Source: Zea mays
Lineage: Eukaryota > Streptophyta > Magnoliopsida > Poales > Poaceae
Direction: 5' to 3'
NCBI RefSeq assembly: GCF_902167145.1
Contig: NC_050100.1
Location: 214,886,081 to 214,950,080, forward strand
DNA: 64,000 nt
Position 1 is the stretch's first letter, and each line of letters begins with the position of its first letter. Both the position numbers and the translations under genes were made by a program. Positions 1-11,551 of the stretch are shown here, in pieces. A model generated the notes under the pieces. That model saw only the letters and a program-made list of their open reading frames with translations. It did not search any database and was not told where the DNA came from.

Positions 1-1
1 C

Positions 2-859
2 ACGCTGGACGACATCCTTGACGCCCAGTGCCCGTACCACAAAGACATGCGCCACACCGTTCGGAACTGCAGAGACTTCAAGCACTCCGTCGGGCACGGC
101 CGACCCTTCCAGCCTCTACCTCCTCCTCCGCCGCGGAGAGGACCAGGAGAACCGCGACAACCCCAGCAGCAGGAAGAGGGAGGAGGTGGAGCCTTCCCGC
201 GTGTCGACAGAGAGGTCAATGTCATCTTCGGCGGACACGGATCGCAGGAGAATAAGAGACAACAAAAGCTCAATGATCGCCAGATACTGGTGGCAACTAC
301 CGGCCCTCCCGCCCCATACTGATGGTCGGAGCACCCGATCACCTTCACTCGGGCGGATCAGTGGCTCAACTTCGACCACCCAGGCAAATACCCGCTCCTC
401 GTCGATCCGGTGATCCGAGAGAGCAGGGTGAAGAAGGTATTGGTGGACGGGGGGAGCAGCATCAACATCACCTTCCCCCGAACACTCCAAGGCTTGGGAG
501 TTTACCTCAAAGAACTCCACGAGTCAGACACTCCTTTCTTCGGCATCGTGCCGACTGAAGGAGAATACCCACTGGGCCACATCTACATGCCGGTCACCTT
601 CGGAACTCCGGAGAACTACAGAACTGAGTTCCTGAGGTTCGAAGTGGCGAACTTTGACTGCGGGTACAACGCCATCATCGGGAGGCCTGGATTGACGAAA
701 TTCGTGGCCATTCCGCATTATACATACATGATATTGAAGATGCGAGGGCCGCAAGGGATCATAACTGTGCGCGTTGACTTCCAAGGCGCCGCAGAATGTT
801 TCCGAGTGGCCATTCAGGCAGCCCTCACCACCAAACCGTCGGCGACTTCTTCTGTGTAG
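2..859 (+). pseudogene. gag C-terminal tail and aspartic protease of the outer Gypsy element (broken)
   Basis: Reading frame 2 is open from the window edge. It begins with a gag tail containing a Cys/His knuckle-like stretch (CPYH...HTVRNC) followed by a proline/arginine-rich region. A TGA at 320-322 interrupts the frame. The same frame then continues into a retropepsin-like domain with the catalytic signature VLVDGGSS at about 437-460, and on to IIGRPGL and the conserved PHYTYMILKM block. A second in-frame stop (TAG, 857-859) ends the open segment. The layout matches the homologous region of the Huck-like element at 8678-9643. The function would be Gag processing, but the two stops make this copy non-functional. 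Confidence 0.75.
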
Positions 860-1015
860 GCGAACTCTAAGCCTAAGGAAGACCTCGCGGTACCCGCAAA
901 CGAGGCTCAAGCTGCGACCTCTATGTGGCCGACTGAAGAAACCAAAAGAGTCAACCTTGGGTTCACTGATGAACGCAAAACCGCCATCATCAGCTCCAGT
1001 CTGGATGACAAATAG

Positions 1016-2455
1016 GAAGGCGCGCTCGTCCAGTTCCTGCAAGATAACCGAGACGTATTTGCATGGCAACCTGCAGATATGCCGGGAGTCCCAAGAGAAC
1101 TGGCCAAGCACAAATTAAAGGTCTACCCCCAGGCGAGGCCGATCCGGCAAAAGTTGCATCGTTTCACGCCCGACAAGAGAGAGGCCATTCGCACTGAGCT
1201 GGCTCGCTTGGTCGCGGTTGGATTTATTAGAGAGGTGTTACATCCCGAGTGGTTAGCCAACCCTGTTCTTGTACTCAAAAAGAATAAAGTGGATTGGCAC
1301 ATGTGCGTTGACTATACGGATCTCAACAAACACTGTCCAAAGGATCCCTTCGGGCTTCCTAGGATAGATCAGGTGGTAGATTCCACCGCTGGATGTTCTG
1401 TGTTGTCCTTCTTGGATTGCTACTCTGGGTATCATCATATTGGCCTGGCGAAAGAAGACGAGGAAAAAACAGCGTTCATCACTCCATTCGGTGCTTTCTG
1501 CTATACCTCCATGTTGTTCGACCTCAAAAACGCTGGAGCGACTTATCAGAGGGCTATTCAAACATGCTTAGCCGATCACTGGGGCAAGCGTGTGGAAGCT
1601 TATGTGGACGATGTGGTGATCAAAACAGAAAATTCGGAAAATTTCATTGAAGATTTACAGCTGGTTTTCAACAGTCTACGACGATATCGATGGAAGCTTA
1701 ATCCCAAAAAATGTGTTTTCGGGGTACTAGCAGGAAAGTTACTCGGGTTTATTATCAGCCACCGGGGAATTGAAGCTAAGCTAGAAAAGATCGAAGCTAT
1801 CATGAGGATAGAGGCACCGCGATCACAGAAGAAAGTTCAAAGACTCACCGCATGTATGGCAGCCCTGAGTAGATTTATATCCAGGCTGGGAGAAAAAGGC
1901 TTACCATTTTATAAGCTACTCAAGAAGGTCGACAAGTTTCAGTGGACTTCAGAAGCACAGGAAGCCCCAGATGCATTGAAAAAGTTCTTGACGACACCAC
2001 CAGTGCTGAAACCACCGCGTCGAGCCACGCCGACTCAACCAGCTGAAGATCTGCTGCTATATATCTCTTGCACGACTCACGTGGTGAGCACCGCGTTGGT
2101 AGTCGAGCGAGCAGAAGAAGGACATGCATACCCAGTACAACATCCTGTTTATTTCATCAGTGAAGTTCTAGGTCCCTCGAAGAAGAAATACCCTCGAGTT
2201 CAGAAGCTATTATATTCAGTACTTCTAACTGCACGCAAGCTCCGTCACTACTTCGACGACCACAAAGTCATAGTAGTCACTGGATTTCCGATAGTAGATA
2301 TTCTTCACAACAAAGAAGCCATCGGGAGAATAGCCAAGTGGGCCTGCGAGCTGGGATCTCATGACATTGAATTTCGACCTCGCACTGCCATTAAAACTCA
2401 GCACTGGTTGACTTTGTATCGGAGTGGACCGAACAACAAGTACCAGATAACCTAG
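1016..2455 (+). pseudogene. Reverse transcriptase and RNase H connection of the outer Gypsy element (broken)
   Basis: The segment lies in the same frame as the upstream protease, after a further in-frame TAG at 1013-1015. It starts with the typical 'ALVxFLQ..RDVFAW' pre-RT segment and continues through the fingers and palm motifs. The catalytic YVDD is encoded at 1601-1612, followed by KLNPKKCVFGV, LGFIIS and the RNase H-like TPPVL...LLLYIS region. Near 2400 the homologous reading moves to frame 1 (A-L-V-D-F-V-S-E-W in frame 1), so a one-base indel occurred there and the original frame ends at 2455. It would copy the element RNA into DNA; this copy cannot make the full polyprotein. Confidence 0.85.
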
Positions 2456-2475
2456 AAACTGCAGAAGTATGGCGA

Positions 2476-4196
2476 ATGTATTTTGATGGCTCGTTAAAGC
2501 TGCATGGAGCAGGCGCAGGGATCCTCTTTACTGCACCTGGAGGCGAGCACCTTAGATACGCCCTACAGTTGTTATTTCCAGCCTCTAACAATGCAGCAGA
2601 ATATGAAGCTCTGATTCATGGACTGAACATTGCTATATCACTAGGCATCAAGAGACTGATGGTATATGGAGATTCTCTGGTAGTCATAAGTCAGATAAAC
2701 AAAGAATGGGATTGTTCAAGCGATTCCATGAGAAAATATTGCACTGCCGTCCGGAAACTAGAAGACAAGTTTGAAGGTTTGGAATTACACCATGTAGAGA
2801 GAGATCGAAACACGGTAGCTGATGTATTGTCCAAGCTAGGATCCAGTCGAACTCAGGTCCCACCTGGAGTCGTTGTTCAAGAAATATCACACCCAAGCAT
2901 CTCACTGGATCAGGCAGAAGAATGTAATACTTTGAGCCAACCAGAGTCAGATTCTGATGACTGGAGGAGGCCGATCATCAAATATATAAAAAATGAGGAG
3001 GAGCTAGATGACAAGAATACAACCGAGCGCATCGCAAGACAATCAGCTCACTATACACTCATTGGGGAAACACTATACAGAAGGGGTGCATCAGGAGTCC
3101 TCATGAAATGCATTCTCTCAGCTACTGGAAAGCAACTTCTGGATGAAGTCCATGTTGGGCAATGTGGACTACATGCAACATCCAGGACCCTAGTTGGGAA
3201 GGTCTTCAGGTCAGGTTTCTACTGGCCAACAGCGAAGAGTGATGCAACCGAGTTAGTCCAGAGGTGCGAAGCCTGCCAGTACCTGTCAAAACAGTAGCAT
3301 CTACCAGCATAGCAGCTACAGACTATACCCATAACTTGGTCGTTCGCGTGCTGGGGACTGGATATGATTGGACCTTTCAAGAAAGCTCAAGGAGGATACA
3401 CTCATGTACTAGTGGCTATCGACAAATTCACTAAATGGATAGAGTTCAAACCCATTGCTTCTTTAACTTTAGCTAAGGCAGTGGAATTCATACAAGATAT
3501 AATATTCAGGTTCGAGATACCGAATAGCATCATAACTGACCTAGGATCCAACTTCACCAGTTCAGAATTCTTCGATTTCTGTGAGCAAAAGAGCATTCAG
3601 ATCAAATATGCCTCGCTGACGCACCCAAGAGCCAACGGGCAAGTAGAAAGAGCCAACGAGATGATATTAGAAGCACTCAGAAAGAAAGTCTTCGACAAGA
3701 ATGAAAAGTTCGCAGGAAAATGGATCAGAGAATTGCCATATGTAGTTTGGAGCCTGAGAACTCAACCCAGCCGAGCTCTGCATGGAAATACCCCCTTCTT
3801 TATGGTTTATGGTTCGAAGGCAGTGCTACCTGCTGATCTCAAGTTCGGGGCACCAAGGTTAATCTTTGATAACATAGCAGAAGCTGAAGCTACTAGGCTG
3901 GAAGACGTTGACGTACTCGAAGAAGAGCGACTGAATACGATGATTCAATCAGCGCGATACCAGCAAACTCTGAGGCGCTATCATGATAAGGCCATACGGC
4001 ATCGATCCTTCGCAGTGGGAGATCTCGTCCTCCGCCGAATTCTAACGGGGGAGGGACGACATAAATTGTCACCTCTATGGGAAGGATCATAGTAACAGAA
4101 GTCACTCGGCCGGGATCATATCGCCTCACTCAGATGGACGGAACAGAAATTGGGAACTCATGGAACATAGAACATCTCAGGAAGTTCTACCCGTAG
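2476..4196 (+). pseudogene. RNase H and integrase of the outer Gypsy element (broken)
   Basis: Frame 1 opens with the RNase H start (MYFDGSLKLHGAGAG) and continues with NAAEYEALIHGL, GDSLVVISQI and the HH-CC integrase zinc region ending CEACQ. Two in-frame TAG codons at 3295-3297 and 3310-3312 break it; both are consistent with CAG to TAG changes. The integrase core follows at 3364-4092 with the D-D-E pattern (AIDKFTKWIE, ITDLGSNF, NGQVERAN). After 4092 the frame shifts again, and the C-terminal end can be followed in another frame to FYP and a stop at 4194-4196. The arrangement matches the family order, but this copy is dead. Confidence 0.85.
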
Positions 4197-4302
4197 CTAC
4201 ATCACGGAGGCTCTCGGAACGACGATGTATTCTGTAAATTAAGAAAATATCATCAATAAAAAGGTTTCAAAGGCACTCGGATTGTTCACTGCCAATTGGC
4301 AT
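4197..4302 (+). other. 3' spacer after pol of the outer element
   Basis: A short AT-richer stretch lies between the pol stop and the tandem array. It contains an AATAAAA-like polyadenylation motif around 4254-4261 and no coding potential. It probably belongs to the 3' non-coding part of the outer element. Confidence 0.4.
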
Positions 4303-4660
4303 GCATACTTAACCCGGGGTGGTCACTATGCCCTACTAACGGAGCAATCGGCTTAAATCGGCAAAGACTTAAGGCGGTGCGACATGCTCACGCATACTTA
4401 ACTCGGGGTGACCACTATGCCCTACTAACGGAGCAGTCGGCTTAAGTCGGCAAAGACTTAAGGCGGTGCGACATACTCACGCATACTTAACTCGGGTGAC
4501 CACTATGCCCTACTAACGGAGCAATCAGCTTAAGTCGGCAAAGACTTAAGGCGGTGCGACATGCTCACGCATACTTAACTCGGGGTGACCACTATGCCCT
4601 ACTAACGGAGCAATCAGCTTAAGTCGGCAATTAAGGCGGTGCGATATGCTCATGCATACT
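4303..4660 (+). repeat. 89-bp tandem repeat array, left part
   Basis: Units begin with GCATACTTAAC at 4303, 4392, 4481 and 4569, and a fifth starts at 4654, giving a period of 88-89 bp (85 in the last unit because of a small deletion). Each unit contains the blocks CACTATGCCCTACTAACGG and GGCTTAAGTCGGCAAAGACT. The array belongs to the long 3' non-coding region of the outer Tat element. It is interrupted at base 4660 by the Huck-like insertion, and its continuation starts at 18486. Confidence 0.95.
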
Positions 4661-5155
4661 TGTCGGGGACCATAATTAGGGGTACCCTCAAGGCTCCTAA
4701 TTCTCAGCTGGTAACCCCCATCAGCACAAAGCTGCAAAGGCCTGATGGGTGCGATTAAGTCAGGGATCAGTCCATTCGAGCGACTCGATCACGCCTCGCC
4801 CGAGCCTAGCCTCGGACAAGGACAGCCGACCCCGGAGGGTTTCCGTCTCGCCCGAAGCCCCCCTCCAACGGCGGACACATCTCCGGCTCGCCCGAGGCCC
4901 TGCCTTCGCTAAGAAGCAACCCTGACTAAATCGCCGCACCGACTGACCGAATCGCAGGAGCATTTAACGCAAAGGTGGTCTGACACCTTTATCCTGACAC
5001 ACGCCCCTCGGCAGAGCCGAAGTGACCGCCGTCACTTCGCCGCTCCACTGACCGGCCTGACAAAAGGACAGCGCCGTCTGCGCCACTCCGACCGCAGTGC
5101 CACTTGACAGAGTGAGACTGACAGGCAGCCAGGCCCTGCCAAAGGCACCATAGGA

Positions 5156-5554
5156 AACTCCGCTCCGCCCGACCCTAGGGCTCGGACTCGGGCTAGGTCC
5201 CGGAAGACGGCGAACTCCGCTCCGCCCGAACCCAGGGCTCGGACTCGGGCTAAGTCCCGGAAGACGGCGAACTCCGCTCCGCCCGAACCCAGGGCTCGGA
5301 CTCGGGCTAAGTCCCGGAAGACGGCGAACTCCGCTCCGCCCGACCCCAGGGCTTGGACTCGGGCTAGGTCCCGGAAGACGGCGAACTCCGCTCCGCCCGA
5401 ACCCAGGGCTCGGACTCAGGCTACGTCCCGGAAGACGGCGAACTCCGCTCCGCCCGACCCCGGTGCTCGGACTCGGGCTCAGCCCCAGAAGACGACGAAC
5501 TCCGCTTCGCCCGACCCTAGGGCTCGGACTCCGCCCTGGCCTCTGCCGAACGAC
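5156..5554 (+). repeat. 57-bp tandem repeats in U3 of the 5' LTR
   Basis: Units starting with AACTCCGCTCCGCCCGA begin at 5156, 5213, 5270, 5327, 5384, 5441 and 5498, an exact 57-bp period. The last unit decays into related sequence. The core blocks are GGGCTCGGACTCGGGCTA and GTCCCGGAAGACGGCG. The position upstream of the TATA box fits repeated regulatory sequence in U3. The 3' LTR has the homologous array. Confidence 0.95.
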
Positions 5555-6030
5555 CTCCGCCTCGCTCGACCCAGGGGCTCGGACTCGGCCTCGTCCATGG
5601 AAGACAGACTCGACCTCGGCTTTGGAGGAGCCTCCACGTCGCCCAACCTAGGGCGCAAGCCAGCCACGTCAACAGGAAGCGCCATCATCACCCTACCCCG
5701 AGCTGACTCGGGCCGCAGAGAACAAGACCAGTGTCCCATCTGGCTAGCTCCGCCAGATAGGCAATGATGGCGCCCCGCAAGCTTTGTGACGACGGTGGCT
5801 CTCAGCTCTCTTACGGAAGCAGGAGGACATCAGCAAGGACTCAACCGCTCCGACAGCTGTCCCTCCGCCAGGCTCCGTCGCTCCTCCGACGGCCACGACA
5901 TCACACCAGCTGGGTGCCAAGATCTCTCCGGCTGCCACATCGGCATGTACTTAGGGCGCTAGCTCTCCCCCGCTAGACACGTAGCACTCTGCTACACCCC
6001 CATTGTACACCTGGATCCTCTCCTTACGCC

Positions 6031-6038
6031 TATAAAAG
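6031..6038 (+). promoter_or_regulatory. TATA box of the Huck-like 5' LTR
   Basis: TATAAAAG lies about 300 bp before the LTR end. The same box occurs at the homologous place in the 3' LTR (18178). It is the expected RNA polymerase II promoter of the element. Confidence 0.7.
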
Positions 6039-6338
6039 GAAGGACCAGGGCCCTCTTAGAGAGGGTTGGCCGCGCGGGGACGAGGACGGGACAGGCGCTC
6101 TCTTGGGGCCGCTCGCTTCCCTCTCCCGCGTGGACGCTTGTAACCCCCTACTGCAAACGCACCCGACCTGGGTGCGGGACGAACACGAAGGCCGCGGGAT
6201 TTCCACCTCTCTCACGCCCGTCTCCGGCCACCTCACTTCCCCCCTTCGCGCTCGGCCTCGCGTCGACCCATCTGGGCTGGGGCACGCGGCGACATTCACT
6301 CGTCGGCATAGGGACCCCCGGTCTCAAAACGCCGACAG

Positions 6339-6357
6339 TTGGCGCGCCAGATAGGGG
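6339..6357 (+). other. Primer-binding-site region of the Huck-like element
   Basis: The sequence TTGGCGCGCCAGATAGGGG starts one base after the LTR end, where tRNA priming of minus-strand DNA occurs. The cognate tRNA was not identified. Confidence 0.6.
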
Positions 6358-6397
6358 CCTGCTGCGTGTTGACGAACAGCTTCCCGTCAAGCTCCAG

Positions 6398-8584
6398 ATG
6401 GGCAGTCTCCAGCAACCTCTCCGACCCGGGACGGTGCTCCGTTTCGGGAGTCTTGAGTTCATGTCTTTCGACGACAGCTACGACATGATACTCCTTCCAC
6501 CGTCGCGCGACAACGACAATGGCGGCCGACAGCCAGCCAGCCGGCGGCGGGATCGACGACGTCTTCCCCGCGCGGTGGAAGAACAACATTCGAGCTCGCC
6601 CCGTCCTCTCCCCCGCCAACGGAGGAGGAGGCGGGGCAACCAAGGCCAAGCGGGAGGCCGCGCCTCGTCGGCTGTCGAGCGAGTCGACGTCCCTAGCGCC
6701 CCAACGGGGGGCGCGTCGGGCGTCGACCTCGCGTTTGAGACGAAGGCGAGCGCCGTCTCCCCGCGACACGCCAATCCCGAGCAAGGGGACGACGCCGGTG
6801 CGCTCGCGGAGAGCTTGCAGAACGTCGCCCTCGTACCTGAGACGATGGTGCAATCAGTCCCCGACGTGACTATGTCGCTGCTCGTCGACCGAAAGGTACC
6901 GACCGATTCCCATCCCACGTCATTTGGACTCAGCCACAACCCGCCTAGCAACCTTGCTTTGGCGGGCGCTCTCGTAGAGGCGAGTTCAAACCCTCTGGGG
7001 TTTCGCATGCGGTCGCCTTGGGACCGGCTGACGGACGTCTCGACCTACGGGCCCTCTGGGTCCGAGGAAGATGACGACCCCAACATCTGTTGGGATTTCT
7101 CTGGATTTGGCAACCCCAGTGCCATGCGGGACTTCATGACCGCATGTGACTACTGCCTCTCCGACTGTTCCGACGGTAGCCGCAGCCTCGACGACGAGGA
7201 CTGCGGCCCAAGCCACGAATGTTTCCACGTCGAGCTAGGGGATCCCTCCGAAGGCAACCATCTCGGCATGCCGGAGGACGGTGATCACCCTAGGCCGGTG
7301 CCTCGCGCTGACATCCTGCGGGAGCTAGCTGTGGTCCCCGTTCCGGCGGGGGGTCATGACCCACAGCTCGAGCAAGTCCGCGGGGCGCAGGCCAGGCTCG
7401 ATGAGGGAGCAAGAGCGCTTGAGCCGATCCGCCGGGACGTCGGGCAGGTATGGGCGGGCCAACCCCCGGCCGGAGAAATACGTCACCTGCCCCAGGGTTT
7501 CTAGCACCGCGTCGCCGATGGCGTCAGGCTCAGGCCACCACCCGCATCCAGTGGGGTCGGTCAGAACCTGGCTGCAGCAGCGATGCTTCTCCGCGCGATG
7601 CCGGAGCCATCAACCACCGAGGGTCGGCGAATCCAGGGAGAGCTCAAGAATCTCCTGGAAGGCGCTGCGGTCCGACGGGCCGAGAGCTCTGCCTCCCGAA
7701 GGCAGGGATACCCCTCGGAACCTCATGCCGCGACTTCCCGATTCATGCGGGAAGCCTCGGTCTATACCGGGCGCACGCGCAACACCGCGCCTGCGGCCCC
7801 GGGCCACCTCGGCAACGAGCACCATCATCACGACCGTCGGACCCACCTCGACGAGAGGGTGCGCCGAGGTTACCACCCCAGGCGTGGGGGACGCTACGAC
7901 AGCGGGGAGGATCGGAGTCCCTCACCCGAACCACCCGGTCCACAGGCCTTCAGCCGGGCCATCCGACGGGCGCCGTTCCCGACCCGGTTCCGACCCCCGA
8001 CTACTATCACAAAGTACTCGGGGGAAACGAGACCGGAACTGTGGCTCGCGGACTACCGCCTGGCCTGCCAACTGGGTGGAACGGACGACGACAACCTCAT
8101 CATCTGCAACCTCCCCCTGTTCCTCTCCGACACCGCTCGCGCCTGGTTGGAGCACCTGCCTCCGGGGCAGATCTCCAACTGGGATGACCTGGTCCAAGCC
8201 TTCGCCGGCAATTTCCAGGGCACGTACGTGCGCCCCGGGAATTCCTGGGACCTCCGAAGCTGCCGGCAGCAGCCGGGAGAGTCTCTCTGGGACTACATCC
8301 GGCGATTCTCGAAGCAGCGCACCGAGCTGCCCGACATCACCGACTCGGATGTCATCGGCGCGTTCCTTGCCGGCACCACCTGCCGCGACCTGGTGAGTAA
8401 GTTGGGTCGCAAGACCCCCACCAGGGCGAGCGAGCTGATGGACATCGCCACCAAGTTCGCCTCTGGCCAGGAGGCGGTTGAAGCTATCTTCCGAAAGGAT
8501 AAGCAGCCCCAGGGCCGCCCATCGGAAGATGCTCCCGAGGCATCTACTCCGCGCGGCGCCAAGAAGAAAGGCAAGAAGTCATAA
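6398..8584 (+). pseudogene. gag region of the Huck-like element, with an internal stop
   Basis: The frame is open from the Met codon at 6398 to a TAG at 7502-7504. It continues in the same frame from 7505 to a TAA at 8582-8584. The N-terminal 368 codons are acidic and low in complexity, with no recognised domain. The second part contains the Gag core typical of Ty3/Gypsy elements (PF03732 type): TITKYSGETRPELWLADYRL, then ARAWLEHLPPGQISNWDDL, FQGTYVRPG and ESLWDYIRRFSKQRTELPD, then a basic tail. It would form the virus-like particle. The TAG sits in what reads as an uninterrupted Gag frame, so it is most simply a CAG to TAG nonsense change. Confidence 0.85.
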
Positions 8585-9643
8585 GCGAAACGCGACGCCG
8601 CCGACGCGGACCTTGTCGCCGCCGCCGAGTACAAGAACCCTCGGAAGCCCCCCGGAGGTGCCAACCTCTTCGACAAGATGCTCAAGGAGCCGTGCCCCTA
8701 TCATCAGGGGCCCGTCAAGCACACCCTCGAGGAGTGCGTCATGCTTCGGCGCCACTTCCACAGGGCCGGGCCACCCACGGAGGGTGGCAGGGCCCGCGAC
8801 GACGACAAGAAGGAAGATCCCCAGGCAGGAGAGTTCCCCGGGGTCCGCGACTGCTTCATGATCTACGGTGGGCATGCGGCGAATGCCTCGGCTCGGCATC
8901 GCAAGCAAGAGCGCCGGGAGGTCTACTCAGTGAAGGTGGCGGCGCCAGTCTACCTAGACTGGTCCGACAGGCCTATCACCTTCGACCAAGCTGACCACCC
9001 CGACCACGTGCCGAGCCCGGGGAAATACCCGCTCGTCGTCGACCCCATCGTCGGCGACGTCAGGCTCACCAAGGTCCTTATGGACGGGGGCAGCTGCCTC
9101 AACATCATCTACGCCGAGACCCTCAGGCTCCTGCGCGTCGATCTGTCCTCCGTCCGAGCAGGCGCCGCGCCCTTCCACGGGATCATTCCCGGGAAGCGCG
9201 TCCAGCCCCTCGGACGACTCGACCTTCCCGTCTGCTTCGAAACGCCCTCCAACTTCCGAAGGGAGACTCTGACGTTCGAGGTGGTCGGGTTCCGAGGAAC
9301 CTACCACACGGTATTGGGGAGGCCGTGCTACGCAAAGTTTATGGCCGTCCCCAACTACACCTACCTGAAGCTCAAGATGTCAGGCCCCAACGGGGTCATC
9401 ACCGTCGGCCCCATGTACAAACACGCGTTCGAATGCGACGTGGAGTGCGTGGAGTACGCTGAGGCCCTCGCCGAGTCCGAGGCCCTCATCGCCGACCTGG
9501 AAAGCCTCTCCAAAGAGGTGCCCGACGTGAAGCGCCATGCTGGCAACTTCGAGCCAGTGGAGACGGTCAAGGCCGTCCCTCTCGACCCCAGTGACGACAC
9601 CTCCAAGCAGATCCGGATCGGTTCCGGGCTTGACCCCAAATAG
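8585..9643 (+). pseudogene. gag zinc-knuckle-like tail and protease of the Huck-like element
   Basis: The frame is the same as gag, after the TAA at 8582. It starts with the linker and a CPYH...HTLEEC knuckle-like motif near 8693-8740. The aspartic protease follows with KVLMDGGSCLNIIYAETL (9073-9126), VLGRPCYAKF and the PNYTYLKLKMSGPNGVI block. The segment ends at a TAG (9641-9643) exactly between protease and RT. The protease would cut the polyprotein. The outer element's frame has a stop at the homologous position. Confidence 0.85.
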
Positions 9644-11551
9644 GAAGCAGTGCTCGTCGACTTTCTCCGCGCAAACGCCGACGTCTTTGCGTGGAGTCCC
9701 TCGGACATGCCCGGCATACCGAGGGATGTCGCCGAGCACTCGCTGGATATTCGGGTCGGAGCCCGACCCGTCAAGCAGCCTCTGCGCCGATTCGACGAGG
9801 AGAAGCGCAGAGTGATAGGCGAGGAGATCCACAAGCTGATGGCAGCCGGGTTCATCAAAGAGGTATTCCATCCCGAATGGCTTGTCAACCCTGTGCTTGT
9901 GAGAAAGAAAGGGGGGAAATGGCGGATGTGTGTAGACTACACTGGTCTCAACAAAGCATGTCCAAAGGTTCCCTACCCTCTGCCTCGCATCGATCAAATC
10001 GTGGATTCCACTGCTGGGTGCGAAACCCTGTCCTTCCTCGACGCCTACTCAGGGTATCACCAAATCAGGATGAAAGAGTCCGACCAGCTCGCGACTTCTT
10101 TCATCATGCCCTTCGGCATGTACTGCTATGTCACCATGCCGTTCGGTTTGAGGAATGCGGGCGCGACATATCAACGGTGCATGAACCATGTGTTCGGCGA
10201 ACACATCGGTCGCACGGTCGAGGCCTACGTCGACGACATCGTAGTCAAGACGAGGAAGGCTTCCGACCTCCTCCCCGACCTTGAAGTGACATTCCGATGT
10301 CTCAAAGCGAAAAGCGTCAAGCTCAATCCCGAGAAGTGTGTCTTCGGGGTGCCCCGGGGCATGCTCTTGGGGTTCATCATCTCCGAGCGGGGCATCGAAG
10401 CCAACCCGGAGAAGATCGTAGCCATCACCAGCATGGGGCCCATCAAGGACTTAAAAGGCGTACAGAGGGTCATGGGATGTCTCGTGGCCTTGAGTCGCTT
10501 CATCTCACGCCTCGGCGAAAGAGGTCTGCCTCTGTACCGCCTCTTAAGGAAGGCCGAGTGTTTCGCTTGGACCCCTGAGGCCGAGGAAGCTCTCGGGAAC
10601 CTGAAGGCGCTCCTCACAAAGGCGCCTATCTTGGTGCCTCCAGCTGATGGAGAAGCCCTCTTGGTCTACGTCGCCGCGACCACTCAGGTGGTTAGCGCCG
10701 TGAATGTGGTCGAGAGGCAAGAAGAAGGGCATGCGTTGCCCGTTCAGAGGCCAGTTTACTTCGTCAGCGAGGTACTGTCCGAGACCAAGATCCGCTACCC
10801 ACAAGTCCAGAAGCTGCTGTATGCAGTGATCCTGACGAGGCGGAAGTTGCGACACTACTTCGAGTCTCATCCGGTAACTGTGGTGTCATCCTTCCCCCTG
10901 GGGGAGATCATCCAGTGCCGAGAGGCCTCGGGCAGGATTGCAAAGTGGGCAGTGGAAATCATGGGCGAGACAATCTCGTTCGCCCCCCGGAAGGCCATCA
11001 AGTCCCAGATATTGGCGGACTTCGTAGCCGAATGGGTCGACACCCAGCTGTCGACGGCTCCGATCCAACCGGAGCTCTGGACCATGTTTTTCGACGGGTC
11101 GCTGATGAAGACAGGAGCTGGCGCGGGCCTACTCTTCATCTCGCCCCTCGGGAAACACCTACGCTATGTGCTACGCCTCCATTTCCCGGCGTCCAACAAT
11201 GTGGCTGAGTACGAGGCTCTGGTCAACGGGTTGCGGATCGCCATCGAGCTAGGGGTCAGGCGCCTCGACGCCCGCGGTGACTCGCAGCTCGTCATCGACC
11301 AAGTCATGAAGAACTCCCACTGCTGCGACCTGAAGATGGAGGCCTACTGCGATGAGGTTCGGCGCCTGGAAGACAAGTTCTACGGACTCGAGCTTAACCA
11401 CATCGCTCGGCGCTACAACGAGACTGCGGACGAGCTGGCAAAAATAGCCTCAGGGCGAACAACGGTTCCCCCGGACGTCTTCTCCCGGGATCTGCATCAA
11501 CCCTCCGTCAAGATCGACGACTCGCCCGAGCCTGAGGCGCCCTCGGTCTAG
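9644..11551 (+). pseudogene. Reverse transcriptase and RNase H of the Huck-like element
   Basis: The frame remains that of gag and protease. The order is pre-RT segment ([17 protein letters not shown]), RT fingers and palm with YVDD at 10226-10237, [26 protein letters not shown], then the RNase H connection, and RNase H beginning [15 protein letters not shown] near 11083 with [19 protein letters not shown] and DSQLVIDQV. The segment ends at a TAG (11549-11551) inside a run of repeated P-S-[AV]-Q-P-E-[AV]-P units, again consistent with CAG to TAG. All catalytic motifs look intact. Confidence 0.9.

Larger units (their letters stand above)
4661..6337 (+). repeat. 5' LTR of the Huck-like element
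   Basis: The LTR is 1677 bp and runs from TGTCGGGGACC to CGCCGACA. U3 carries a 57-bp tandem array. A TATA box (TATAAAAG) at 6031-6038 marks the likely start of the element RNA. It differs from the 3' LTR at several visible positions, for example TGTC versus TGTT at the start, so the insertion is not very recent. Confidence 0.95.

Noticed and set aside
5156..5554. Regularly spaced repeats that could look like a CRISPR array
   Set aside because: The units are contiguous without unique spacers, lie inside both LTRs of a plant retrotransposon, and the genome is eukaryotic.
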